Source: Promicromonospora umidemergens (GTDB lineage: Bacteria > Actinomycetota > Actinomycetes > Actinomycetales > Cellulomonadaceae). Taken from it: a stretch of 64,000 nt of DNA. The notes beneath the pieces were generated by a model. That model searched no databases. It saw nothing but the letters and a program-made list of their open reading frames with translations, and was not told where the DNA came from. Where the stretch lies: assembly GCF_024171995.1 (NCBI RefSeq), contig NZ_JAMTCT010000001.1, positions 1-64,000 on the forward strand. The letters run 5' to 3'. A program made the translations under genes and the position numbers. Numbering within the stretch: position 1 is the stretch's first letter; each line of letters opens with the position of its first letter. Shown here piece by piece: positions 33,207-41,337 of this stretch.

Positions 33207-35099
33207 ATGTCCAGACAATGGATCCGGAACGGCGCCGTTGCTGTCGCCGCGCTGAGCCTGGTCGCCACGATGACCGGCGGAGGGATCGCCTTCGACCGCC
33301 TCACCAGCGCCGTGACCTCCGGCGCGTGCCCGGAGCTCTACGTCTCCCCGTCAGGGGACGACCAGGGCAAGGGAACGGCAGGCGACCCGTGGAAGACGAT
33401 CACCAGGGCCCGTGACCACATCCGGGAGAAGGGGCTCAACAGCGAGGGCCGCATGAAGTGCGATGTCACGGTGCACCTCGGGGCCGGTGACTATCCCGTC
33501 ACCGAGACGATCGAGCTCACGGAGCAGGACTCCGGCACCGGTGGTCACCAGGTCGTGTACCGCAGCGCGGACGGCCCGGGCAAGGCCAACCTCGTCGGTG
33601 CCGAGGCGGTCACGGGCTGGGAGCCGCACCAGGACGGGATCTACAAGGCCGAGGTCGACGACGACACGCCCTTCTACACGCTCTTCGTCGACGAGGAGCG
33701 GGCCACGACGGCGCGTCACCCGAACCGGACGTCGGACGACACGCACGCGCCCTACCTGTTCTCCCGGCTCATCGAGCCGGAGAAGGAAGGGGTCCGTGAC
33801 CAGATCGGCTACCACCCCGGCGAGTGGGACGAGTCGGCCGACCTGGGCTCTTACACCAGCTGGCCGGCACAGGTGACGGTCTGGTCGGGGGGATCCTGGA
33901 GCTGGTTCACCGACACGGTGCCGATCAAGAACGCCGACACCGCGGACAGCGACAACAAGATCATCCTGGACCACTGGACGCGGTACGCGATGGTGAACAG
34001 CCGCAGCACGTCGCGCTACTTCCTGCAGAACTCCCTCAGCTTCCTCGACCAGGCGGGCGAGTACTACCTGGACCACGAGGCCGGCGAGGTGTACTACAAG
34101 CCGCACGGCGACATCGACGACGTGACGGTCATGCGGCCGACGGTCGCGAAGGTGATCGACGTCAGGGGTGCGTCGCCCGAGGACCGGGCGCACGACATCA
34201 CGTTCGAGGGGATCGGCCTGCAGTACTCGGACTTCGTCGGCTGGTACCGCGCGGGGTGGATGAGCGCTGGCGACGCCGGTGAGCGGCACGAGTACCCGGA
34301 GTACGACCGGCAGATCGAGATGCCCCGCAACCGGTTCGGCGCCATCACGCTGGAGAACACCAGCGACATCACCCTCACCGGGATGCGCATCCGGGACACG
34401 GGCTACATGGGCGTGTTCGCGCTGTTCGCCAACGAGCGCCTGACCATCGAGGACAGCCTGCTGGAGAACCTCGGGGCCGACGGCATCAAGGTGGAGGGCG
34501 GCTGGCCCGGAGAGGGCGACCTGTCCCATGACCACACCTTCCGCAACCTCTACATCCACCACGTCGGCGAGCTCGTGCCCGGCGATGCCGCGGGCATCGA
34601 GCTCATGAGCACCGGCGGCAACACCGTCGAGCACGTCCACGTGCGGCACTCGGCCCGGTACGGGATCAGCCTCGAGTCGCGTCCTGAGGTCGTCGACGGC
34701 GACCAGTACACGGACGACAACACGTTCCGGTACATCAGGATCGAGGAGGCCGGCCTGGACTCGGGTGACATGGGCGCTTTCTACACGTATGGCGTCGCGA
34801 ACCAGGAGCCGCACCCGGTCAGGAACACGGTGGACCAGATGGTCATCGGTGACGTGATCCCCGACCCCGCCGGTGCGATGCCGGACAGCGGGACCCGGGG
34901 CGTCCACATGGACGCGGGCGGCTGTGGTTTCTCGTTCAGCAACATCGAGGTGGGCGAGACCACCGACCAGTCGTACCAGTCCTACCAGTGCAACGAGGTG
35001 ACCAACGGCAACTGGGAGGACGACTTCGACGCCGGCCAGATGGAGTACGACCTGATCGGCGTCACGGACGCGTTCCCCTACCCGGTTCCGGAGGACTGA
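33207..35099 (+). CDS. Secreted right-handed beta-helix protein, GH141-like (copy 2)
   Basis: A 630-residue tandem paralogue of the preceding gene with the same signal segment and domain order. It differs mainly in the extracellular middle (about residues 150-270) where the loops following VTVWSGGSWSWFTDTVPI vary, so substrate preference may differ. The last 340 bases are almost identical to copy 1. ATG 33207 matches the start of copy 1 and sits six bases from GAGAGG; ATG 33204 is an alternative. It ends the glycosidase operon, before a bidirectional terminator. A GH141-like function is an inference from fold and context. Confidence 0.65.
   Translation: MSRQWIRNGAVAVAALSLVATMTGGGIAFDRLTSAVTSGACPELYVSPSGDDQGKGTAGDPWKTITRARDHIREKGLNSEGRMKCDVTVHLGAGDYPVTETIELTEQDSGTGGHQVVYRSADGPGKANLVGAEAVTGWEPHQDGIYKAEVDDDTPFYTLFVDEERATTARHPNRTSDDTHAPYLFSRLIEPEKEGVRDQIGYHPGEWDESADLGSYTSWPAQVTVWSGGSWSWFTDTVPIKNADTADSDNKIILDHWTRYAMVNSRSTSRYFLQNSLSFLDQAGEYYLDHEAGEVYYKPHGDIDDVTVMRPTVAKVIDVRGASPEDRAHDITFEGIGLQYSDFVGWYRAGWMSAGDAGERHEYPEYDRQIEMPRNRFGAITLENTSDITLTGMRIRDTGYMGVFALFANERLTIEDSLLENLGADGIKVEGGWPGEGDLSHDHTFRNLYIHHVGELVPGDAAGIELMSTGGNTVEHVHVRHSARYGISLESRPEVVDGDQYTDDNTFRYIRIEEAGLDSGDMGAFYTYGVANQEPHPVRNTVDQMVIGDVIPDPAGAMPDSGTRGVHMDAGGCGFSFSNIEVGETTDQSYQSYQCNEVTNGNWEDDFDAGQMEYDLIGVTDAFPYPVPED
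34741..35030 (+). repeat. Near-identical duplicated block, copy in beta-helix gene 2
   Basis: Partner of the block at 32760-33049, offset by 1981 bases. The sharp left boundary indicates gene conversion or selection on this segment. Confidence 0.85.
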
Positions 35100-35117
35100 C
35101 CGACCACGGACCGGCCG

Positions 35118-35157
35118 CGACGAGGTGGGTGCCCGCGACGCGGGGCCCACCTCGTCG
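35118..35157. terminator. Bidirectional terminator after the glycosidase operon
   Basis: Arms 35118-35129 and 35146-35157 pair perfectly over 12 bp. It lies between convergent genes, 5 bases from the GlxA-type regulator stop. Confidence 0.75.
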
Positions 35158-35162
35158 AGCGG

Positions 35163-36302
35163 TCACGCCGCGCGGTGGAACGTCCTGCGGTAGGCGGTCG
35201 GGGTCACGCCGAGCGCAGACTGCACGTGGGCCCGCAGGGACTGCGCCGTGCCGAAGCCGCACTCGCGTGCGATCTGCTCCATCGGCAGGTCGCTGGACTC
35301 CAGCAGGGTCCTGGCGTGCTCGACCCGTTGCCGGACGAGCCACTGGCCGGGGCTCTCGCCGGTCTCGTCGCGGAACCGCCGGGTGAACGTCCGCACCGAC
35401 ATGGCGGCGTGCCGCGCCAGCTCGGCCAGCGTCAGGGGTTCGGCGAGCCGCTCCGTCGCCCACGCACGGGTCGCCGCGGCGCCTGGCCCGTCCGGGTCCG
35501 GCAGGTACCGCTGGATGTACTGCGCCTGCCCGCCCTCGCGGTGCGGGGGCACCACGGTGCGGCGAGCGACGTCCTGCGCGACGGCGGCCCCGTGGTCGCG
35601 ACGTACGAGATGCAGGCACAGATCGATCCCCGAGGCGACGCCGGCCGAGGTGAGCACGTCGCCGTCGTCGGTGAACAGGACCTCCGGGTCCAGACGGACC
35701 CGTGGGAACAGCTTCCGGAACTGGTCCGTCGTCGCCCAGTGCGTGGTGGCCGGCCGGTCGTCCAGCAGCCCGGCGGCCGCCAGCGCGAACGCCCCGGTGC
35801 AGATCGACACGATCCGCGTACCCGGCCGGATCCGGCGGAACGCCTCCGCGAGCTCTGGCGTGAGCAGCCCCTTCTCGTACACGGGCCCGTACTCGTGCGA
35901 CGCCGGGACCACCACCGTGTCCGCGTCCTCGACGGCCTCAGGGCCGTGCGCCACGTGGACCGCGACGTCGGAGTCCGACTGCACCAGTCCCGGGCCGCCC
36001 GGCGTGCAGGTCACCACCTCGTACAGGGGTGCGAGCGTCGCGTCGCGTGCCGTGCCGAAGATCCGGTGCGGGATGCCCAGCTCGAACGGGATGAAGCCGG
36101 GTCGGATCAGGACTGCGACGCGGTGCGGCGCGGCGACCACGGGGAGACTGCCGGCGATGCCGCCTTGCAGGGCGCGGATCTCGGCCACGGCCGCCAGGCC
36201 TTCGGGAACGCTCCACGCGGTGGTGACGTCCTGGCCCGACTCGTCCCCGGCCAGGGCAGCGGCGACGGCGGTTCGCGCCGCCTGTGAGGGGAACTCTGTC
36301 AT
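35163..36302 (-). CDS. GlxA-family transcriptional regulator (DJ-1/PfpI + AraC HTH)
   Basis: A 379-residue regulator. Residues about 60-230 form a class-I glutamine-amidotransferase-like domain (RVAVLIRPGFIPFELGI, DTVVVPASHEYGP, IVSICTGAFALAAAGLLDDRPATTHW) including the nucleophile-elbow cysteine in SICTGAF. The C-terminal AraC domain has LTLAELARHAAMSVRTFTRRFRDETG and MEQIARECGFGTAQSLRAHVQSALGVTP. Relatives control amino-acid or quaternary-amine catabolism. The first 60 residues are an unusual extension; a start at GTG near 36141 is possible but lacks a ribosome site. It is convergent with the glycosidase operon and need not control it. Confidence 0.85.
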   Translation of the reverse strand: MTEFPSQAARTAVAAALAGDESGQDVTTAWSVPEGLAAVAEIRALQGGIAGSLPVVAAPHRVAVLIRPGFIPFELGIPHRIFGTARDATLAPLYEVVTCTPGGPGLVQSDSDVAVHVAHGPEAVEDADTVVVPASHEYGPVYEKGLLTPELAEAFRRIRPGTRIVSICTGAFALAAAGLLDDRPATTHWATTDQFRKLFPRVRLDPEVLFTDDGDVLTSAGVASGIDLCLHLVRRDHGAAVAQDVARRTVVPPHREGGQAQYIQRYLPDPDGPGAAATRAWATERLAEPLTLAELARHAAMSVRTFTRRFRDETGESPGQWLVRQRVEHARTLLESSDLPMEQIARECGFGTAQSLRAHVQSALGVTPTAYRRTFHRAA

Positions 36303-36383
36303 GGTCCGTGGTCTCCAGTCCTGTGGTCTACGAGCCGAAATCTGAGGTGCCCCGCGCGCAGACCGCTGTCAGAACCGGTTGCG

Positions 36384-36755
36384 CTAGCCGTCGCCGCCAC
36401 CCTCGGCGGCAGTGGGCGGGGCGTCGGCGAGCTCGGCAGCCCACAGCCGCGACCACTCGATGACCGGACCGAGGGACTCGCGGGCATCGTGGCCGAGCGG
36501 GGTGAGGGTGTAGTTGCCGTCGTGCAGCACCTCGGCGAGCCGAGCCTCTTGGAGCTCTGTGAGCCGTTGCTGCAGGACGCTTGACGACATGCCGTCGCAG
36601 CGCCGCTGCAGGAGTCGGAAGCCGAGCGGCTCGTTCCCCAGCTCCCAGATGATGCGCAGAGTCCAGCGGCGCCCGAACAGGTCCAGTGCCGCCATCAACG
36701 ATCGTCCCGTGGTGGAACCGCGGACCGGCCGGCCCGGCATGGGCGTCGGGTTCAT
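36384..36755 (-). CDS. HxlR-family transcriptional regulator
   Basis: A 123-residue winged-helix protein. LMAALDLFGRRWTLRIIWELGNEPLGFRLLQRRCDGMSSSVLQQRLTELQEARLAEV is the HxlR recognition domain and wing, ending in LTPLGHDARESLGPVIEWSRLWA. These regulators usually control the divergently transcribed neighbour, here the DUF1330 gene, in response to electrophiles or aldehydes. There is no cysteine in the classical N-terminal sensing position. GGAGAG precedes the ATG. Three palindromes fill the 102-bp divergent space. Confidence 0.85.
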   Translation of the reverse strand: MNPTPMPGRPVRGSTTGRSLMAALDLFGRRWTLRIIWELGNEPLGFRLLQRRCDGMSSSVLQQRLTELQEARLAEVLHDGNYTLTPLGHDARESLGPVIEWSRLWAAELADAPPTAAEGGGDG

Positions 36756-36777
36756 GACTCTCCGTTAACTCTTGTGC

Positions 36778-36833
36778 TTCGGATTCCGAAACGGTAGTTT
36801 CGCATATCGCGTGAGTGCTTCGGAATTCGAAGC
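36778..36833. promoter_or_regulatory. Cluster of three palindromes in the HxlR/DUF1330 divergent promoter
   Basis: TTCGG-ATT-CCGAA at 36778-36790, CGAAAC-GGTA-GTTTCG at 36787-36802 and GCTTCG-GAATT-CGAAGC at 36817-36833. All have perfect arms and the first two overlap. The shared TTCGGA-T core suggests repeated sites for one regulator, most simply the adjacent HxlR protein. Confidence 0.6.
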
Positions 36834-36857
36834 ATTCATCCCGACACTGGAGGTTCC

Positions 36858-37172
36858 ATGCCCAAGGGCTACTGGGTCAGCGTCTACCCCACCATCGATG
36901 ATCCCGAGAGGCTTGATGTCTACAACGAATTGGCCGGTCTGGCCGTCGCGGCCGCGGGCGGGCGGGTGCTCGCCGGCATCGGCAGCCGGGTCGACGCACA
37001 CGAAGCCGGAATCGCCGAGCGCGTCGTCCTGATCGAGTTCGACAGTTTCGGACAGGCGGTCGCCGCACGCGCGAGTGCGGCCTACCAGAAGGCGCTGGCC
37101 GAACTCCCCGACGGCTTCGAGCGCGACTTCCGCATCATCGAAGGCCTCGCGCAGCCCCCTGCTCGTCGGTGA
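36858..37172 (+). CDS. DUF1330 family protein (dimeric alpha/beta-barrel)
   Basis: A 104-residue cytoplasmic protein. MPKGYWVSVYPTIDDPERLDVYNELAGLAVAAAGGRVLAG and RVVLIEFDSFGQAVAARASAAYQKAL are the DUF1330 pattern of a small ferredoxin-like barrel often acting as monooxygenase-like or stress proteins. GGAGG precedes the ATG by six bases. It is divergent from an HxlR regulator and probably its target. Its last bases abut a minus-strand Fic-like remnant. Confidence 0.85.
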   Translation: MPKGYWVSVYPTIDDPERLDVYNELAGLAVAAAGGRVLAGIGSRVDAHEAGIAERVVLIEFDSFGQAVAARASAAYQKALAELPDGFERDFRIIEGLAQPPARR

Positions 37173-37316
37173 TCCGGTCGCCAACGTGGGTCCCATGGCA
37201 AGTTCACGGATGTAGCGAACCTCAGTGAGCGTGACGAGTGCGCCGTCACCGATACGGTCCGGAACGACCGCCTGGTCATAGACCCATCTGGCTGCATCGC
37301 ACGTTGCTGTGATAAC
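37169..37316 (-). pseudogene. Fic/Doc-like protein remnant
   Basis: On the minus strand the frame reads AARWVYDQAVVPDRIGDGAL and then TLTEVRYIRELAMGP. This resembles the helix and TLTEVR-x-x-H-x-(L/M)-x-M-x-P segment preceding the catalytic core in Fic-domain proteins. The HPFxxGNGR motif is not found. Both ends run into unrelated sequence without start or stop logic, so it is at most a gene fragment. The call rests on a short recalled similarity. Confidence 0.35.
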
Positions 37317-37427
37317 GCCGAACCAATGACAGCACAGCAACAGCCCTACAGGGCCATGGCCTGATCCTATCGAACACTGACCATCCGGCCACTGTCCGAA
37401 CCCAGGCCACTCCAGCAGGCTGGCGCC

Positions 37428-38723
37428 GTGACGCAGATCAGCACGCCGGCGCCCGACGCCGAGAGCATGTCCCAGCCGCCAGCTCCCGGCAGCACACCCC
37501 CGCGCATCCACCCGGCCTGGTGGGTGGCCCTGGTCAGCTTCGTGACCATCATGTGCGCGGCCGCGTTCACCGCGGTGCCCGGCCTCTTCGTGGAGCCCTT
37601 GAACGCCGAACTCGGCTGGTCGCGCGCGACCATCGGCCTCGCGGTGGGCCTGCAGTCCGTGCTCTACGGGCTGACGGCGCCGTTCGCCGCCGCGCTGATG
37701 GACCGGTTCGGCATGCGGCCGGTGGTCACTGTCGCCCTGGTCGTGATCACGGGCGGCGCGTTGTCGACCGTCTGGATGTCGGAGCCGTGGCAGTTCGTGC
37801 TCGGCTGGGGGCTCCTGGTCGGCGTCGGCAGCGGCAGCATGGCGCTGGCGTTCACCGCGACCATCACCGCGCGCTGGTTCGTCGCCCGGCGCGGCCTCGT
37901 CACCGGTGTGCTGACGGCGGCGACGGCGTCGGGCCAGCTCGTGTTCCTGCCGCTGCTGGCCTGGATCATCGAGAGCCAGGGGTGGCGCCCCGCGTCGGCC
38001 ACGGTGGCCATCGCCGCGCTCGCGGCGGTCCCGCTCGTCCTCTTCCTCCTGCGGGACCACCCGGCCGACCTGGGCCTTGCGCCCTACGGCGGCGAGTACG
38101 TGCCGAAGCCCGCGCCCGTGCACGACGTGGCGCGGCGCACCGTCACGGCGCTGCTCGACGCCGCCCGCACCGGCCCGTTCTGGCTGCTGGCCGGTGCGTT
38201 CGCGATCTGCGGTGCGACGACGAACGGGCTGGTCCGGACGCACTTCGTGCCGGGTGCGCACGACCACGGCATGCCGATCACCGTGGCGGCGAGCCTGCTC
38301 GCGGTGATCGGCGTCGTCGACGTGATCGGCACGATCGGTTCCGGCTGGCTCACCGACCGGTACTCGCCCCGTGTGCTGCTGGGGGTCTACTACACGCTGC
38401 GCGGTGTCGCCCTGCTGTTCCTGCCCTCGCTCATGGCTCCGCAGGTCGAGCTGCCGATGGTGTTCTTCATCGTGTTCTACGGGCTGGACTGGGTGGCGAC
38501 CGTGCCGCCCACCCTCGCCCTGTGCCGCGAGCTCTACGGCGACGACGCGCCGATCGTGTTCGGCTGGGTGCTCGCCTCCCACCAGATCGGGGCCGGGGTC
38601 GTGGCGTTCGCCGGCGGTCTGGTGCGCGACGTCACCGGCTCGTACGACGCCGTCTGGTACGGCGCAGGCATCCTGTGCGCGGGGGCCGCGCTCATGTCGC
38701 TGGTGATCCGGCGCAACCGGTGA
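37428..38723 (+). CDS. MFS transporter (monocarboxylate/oxalate-type)
   Basis: A 431-residue carrier with 12 helices. Helix 1 ends FTAVPGLFVEPLNAELGWSRATIGLAVGLQS, typical of MCT/OFA-type MFS members, followed by AALMDRFGMRPV (loop 2-3 motif) and RWFVARRGLVTGVLTAATASGQLVFLPLLAWII. The second half has GTIGSGWLTDRYSPRVLL. Substrates of such carriers are small organic anions. GTG 37428 is the start used; no strong ribosome site is seen. It precedes the PLP enzyme on the same strand with an independent leaderless promoter between. Confidence 0.82.
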   Translation: MTQISTPAPDAESMSQPPAPGSTPPRIHPAWWVALVSFVTIMCAAAFTAVPGLFVEPLNAELGWSRATIGLAVGLQSVLYGLTAPFAAALMDRFGMRPVVTVALVVITGGALSTVWMSEPWQFVLGWGLLVGVGSGSMALAFTATITARWFVARRGLVTGVLTAATASGQLVFLPLLAWIIESQGWRPASATVAIAALAAVPLVLFLLRDHPADLGLAPYGGEYVPKPAPVHDVARRTVTALLDAARTGPFWLLAGAFAICGATTNGLVRTHFVPGAHDHGMPITVAASLLAVIGVVDVIGTIGSGWLTDRYSPRVLLGVYYTLRGVALLFLPSLMAPQVELPMVFFIVFYGLDWVATVPPTLALCRELYGDDAPIVFGWVLASHQIGAGVVAFAGGLVRDVTGSYDAVWYGAGILCAGAALMSLVIRRNR

Positions 38724-38763
38724 CGCGGCGCGGACGGTCCGGTGCCCCGCGGCGAGTCCGCCG

Positions 38764-38769
38764 TATTCT
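38764..38769 (+). promoter_or_regulatory. Leaderless promoter -10 (TATTCT) of the trans-sulfuration gene
   Basis: Seven bases separate it from ATG 38777; no Shine-Dalgarno sequence is present. Confidence 0.5.
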
Positions 38770-38776
38770 CGCCGTC

Positions 38777-39955
38777 ATGAGCACCAATCCTGCCGCCGGG
38801 CTGTCGCCGGCCACCGTCGTCGTCTCCGCCGGGCGCCCCGAGCGCACCCAGGGCGGGCACATCAACCCGTCCCTCCCGCTCAACTCGACGTACGTGTCGC
38901 GCGGCGTGATCACTTCGGGCGAGCTGTCGTACGCACGCGGCGACAACGATGCCTGGCACCCGTTCGAGCGGGCGCTCGTCGCGCTGGAGTGCGGCAGCGG
39001 GGCAGACGGCGACGCGGGTGCCGGCGAGGGCATCGTCTTCGGCTCCGGCATGGCGGCGATCGCCGCCGTCTTCTCCCTGGTGCCCGACGGCGGCACGATG
39101 GTGCTGCCGCGGCACGCCTATCAGGCCGGCATGGTGCTCGCCGACCAGATCAGGGACCGGCACGGCGTGACCCTGCGGCACGTCGACATCGCCGACACGG
39201 ACGCCGTGGTGGCGGCCCTCGACGGCGCGGACCTGCTGCTCGTCGAGTCGCCCACCAACCCGATGCTGGAGGTCGCCGACCTGCCGGCCGTGCTCGGGGC
39301 GGCCCGTGCGCGCGGCATGCGCTCGGTGGTCGACAACACGTTCGCGACGCCGCTGGGCCAGCGTCCGCTGGAGCACGGCGCCGACGTCGTGCTGCACTCG
39401 GTGACCAAGTACCTGGCCGGCCACTCCGACGTCGTGCTCGGCGCGCTCGTGACCCGCGACGCCGAGCTGGCCGCCACCCTGCGTGAGCACCGCACCCTGC
39501 ACGGCGCCATCGCCGGGCCGTTCGAGGTGTGGCTCGCCCTGCGCGGCCTGCGGACCCTGGCGCTGCGCTTCGAGCGCGCGCAGGCGAACGCCGCCGAGCT
39601 GGCCCGACGTCTCGCGGACCACCCAGAGGTCGCCGAGGTGCGGCACCCGTCGTTGCCCGGTGATCCAGGGCACGGGCGTGCGAAGGCGCAGATGAACGGC
39701 TTCGGCGCGATCATCGGCGTCCGGCCGGTCGGGCGGGCGGGCCTGGACCCCGTGGAGCGGGCCGACGCCGTCGTGGACGCCGTGCGGCTGTGGCTCCCCG
39801 CCACGTCGCTGGGCGGGGTGGAGTCCATGCTGGAGCGCCGCCGCCGCTGGGGCACCGAGGCCGTGACGGTGCCGGAGGACCTGCTGCGCCTGTCGGTCGG
39901 CATCGAGGACGTCGAGGACCTCTGGCTGGACCTGGACCAGGCGCTACGTGCGTGA
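38777..39955 (+). CDS. Cystathionine gamma-synthase/lyase-family PLP enzyme
   Basis: A 392-residue cytoplasmic PLP-dependent enzyme of sulfur amino-acid metabolism. The PLP lysine is Lys211 in HSVTKYLAGHSDVVLG; the cofactor phosphate site YARGDN, the SGMAAI loop and the substrate-binding LLVESPTNPMLEVADL and TSLGGVESM are present. The family includes cystathionine gamma-synthase, gamma-lyase and O-acetylhomoserine sulfhydrylases; motifs do not separate these, though the branch with RGVITSGELSYARGDN is usually annotated cystathionine gamma-synthase. The start is set by a TATTCT box seven bases before the ATG. A 28-bp hairpin follows. Confidence 0.85.
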   Translation: MSTNPAAGLSPATVVVSAGRPERTQGGHINPSLPLNSTYVSRGVITSGELSYARGDNDAWHPFERALVALECGSGADGDAGAGEGIVFGSGMAAIAAVFSLVPDGGTMVLPRHAYQAGMVLADQIRDRHGVTLRHVDIADTDAVVAALDGADLLLVESPTNPMLEVADLPAVLGAARARGMRSVVDNTFATPLGQRPLEHGADVVLHSVTKYLAGHSDVVLGALVTRDAELAATLREHRTLHGAIAGPFEVWLALRGLRTLALRFERAQANAAELARRLADHPEVAEVRHPSLPGDPGHGRAKAQMNGFGAIIGVRPVGRAGLDPVERADAVVDAVRLWLPATSLGGVESMLERRRRWGTEAVTVPEDLLRLSVGIEDVEDLWLDLDQALRA

Positions 39956-39968
39956 GAACACCCGAGTA

Positions 39969-40028
39969 GTCGGCAGAACGTCAGGTGATCGGTAGCCCGA
40001 GCTGCCGATCACCTGACGTTCTGCCGAC
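39969..40028. terminator. Bidirectional terminator, 28-bp inverted repeat
   Basis: Arms 39969-39996 and 40001-40028 pair over 28 bp (the outer 24 perfect, one G-T inside) with a 4-nt loop. It lies between the convergent PLP enzyme and acyl-CoA dehydrogenase genes. Confidence 0.82.
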
Positions 40029-40046
40029 CGCACGGCGCGTCGCCGG

Positions 40047-41222
40047 CTACTCCAGCGGGCCCAGGAGGGACTGGGCGGCTGTGGCGTGGGCGGAGTCGTC
40101 GCTGGACGGGTGGAAGATCCCCGCGAGCACGTCCCGGTAGAGACGGCCCAGCTCGGACGAGCTGAAGTAGGTGGAGCCGCCGGACACCCGGACCGCCTGG
40201 TCCACGACGTCCCGTGCGGCCTCGGTGACCCGTACCTTCAGGCCTGCCGCGGCCCGGAACCAGCCGGCGCCCCGGTCCAGGGTGCTGTCCGACGCCGAGG
40301 CGTCGAGGTCGCGGGTGATCCCGTCGATCTGGAGCCAGACGCTGTCCTGCGTCAGGGCCATGTCGGCGATGCGGCGGCGCACGTCGGGGTCCTGGGAGTA
40401 CGGCTTGCCGGTCTTCATCGACGTACGGCGTCCCACCGCCTCGACGGCGAGCTCCAGCGCCCGGTCGGCGATCCCCGCGTACACGGAGGCGAGCAGCACC
40501 TCGAACGACGTGAAGATGCCCAGGACGTACGGGTCCAGCGACGGCCCGGGCGGCAGCAGGCGCAGGACCCGGTCCGCGGGCGCGTGAGCGCCGTCGAGCC
40601 TCGTGGTGCGCGACTGGGAGGCGCGCATGCCGATCGTGTCCCAGTCGTCGAGGATCTCGAACCCGCCGCCGTCGCGCGTGACGAACGCGTGCACCAGCCG
40701 CGGGCCGCCGCCGCGGCGCCCGGTGCCGTTCGACGAGTCGAGGCCCAGCACACCGAGCCGCGTCCAGGCGGGGGAGTTGGACGTGAAGATCTTGCGGCCG
40801 TGGAACGTGTACCCACCGGCGCCGTCGGGCCGCGCCTCCGTGCGCGAGCCCAGCAGCACCAGATCGTTGCCCGGCTCGGAGTAGCCGAAGCCGAACACCT
40901 CGCCCGCCGCCGCCTCGGCGAGCAGCCAGTCCAGCGACGAGTCGCCGCGTTCGTGCAGGTAGCGTCCGACGCCCACCCACACGTGGTGCATGTTCACGGC
41001 CAGCGCCGTCGCCGGTGCGTGCGCGGACAGCCGGGCCTGCTCGCGCGCCGTCTCGCGCAGCGAGAGGCCGGCGCCACCGAACGCGGTGGGGACCATCGTG
41101 CCGAGGTAGCCGGCGGCCTGCAGGTCGGCGAGGTCCTCGGCGAAGAAGGCGTTGTCGCGGTCGTAGTCGGCGGCTCGTTCGCGAAAGGTGCCGAGCAGCT
41201 CGTCGGACAGGAGGTGAGTCAC
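40047..41222 (-). CDS. Acyl-CoA dehydrogenase family protein
   Basis: A 391-residue cytoplasmic FAD enzyme. FGFGYSEPGNDLVLLGSRTEA is the substrate/FAD-binding loop of acyl-CoA dehydrogenases and the C-terminal region contains VRVSGGSTYFSSSELGRLYRDVLAG, typical of the helical domain. A catalytic glutamate is not obvious at the usual position, so it could belong to the acyl-CoA dehydrogenase-like monooxygenase/desulfurisation branch. The start GTG 41222 is six bases behind a TAGCCT box and has no upstream ribosome site. It lies next to PucR, aldehyde dehydrogenase and acyl-CoA ligase genes. Confidence 0.78.
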   Translation of the reverse strand: MTHLLSDELLGTFRERAADYDRDNAFFAEDLADLQAAGYLGTMVPTAFGGAGLSLRETAREQARLSAHAPATALAVNMHHVWVGVGRYLHERGDSSLDWLLAEAAAGEVFGFGYSEPGNDLVLLGSRTEARPDGAGGYTFHGRKIFTSNSPAWTRLGVLGLDSSNGTGRRGGGPRLVHAFVTRDGGGFEILDDWDTIGMRASQSRTTRLDGAHAPADRVLRLLPPGPSLDPYVLGIFTSFEVLLASVYAGIADRALELAVEAVGRRTSMKTGKPYSQDPDVRRRIADMALTQDSVWLQIDGITRDLDASASDSTLDRGAGWFRAAAGLKVRVTEAARDVVDQAVRVSGGSTYFSSSELGRLYRDVLAGIFHPSSDDSAHATAAQSLLGPLE

Positions 41223-41228
41223 CTCCCG

Positions 41229-41234
41229 AGGCTA
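41229..41234 (-). promoter_or_regulatory. Leaderless promoter -10 (TAGCCT) of the acyl-CoA dehydrogenase gene
   Basis: Read on the minus strand, six bases before GTG 41222. Confidence 0.45.
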
Positions 41235-41337
41235 GCGCTGCCGGACGGCACCGCGAGCGGAACGCGCGGGCGACCACGACCACCGGCACTGCGCCGGGTC
41301 AGCCGCGTCCCGCCGGTTCGCGCCGGATCCCACCGCT

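Noticed and set aside
36765-38582. 605-codon minus-strand frame opposite DUF1330 and the MFS gene
   Set aside because: Mostly antisense of real genes; only the short 37169-37316 part looks protein-like and is listed separately.
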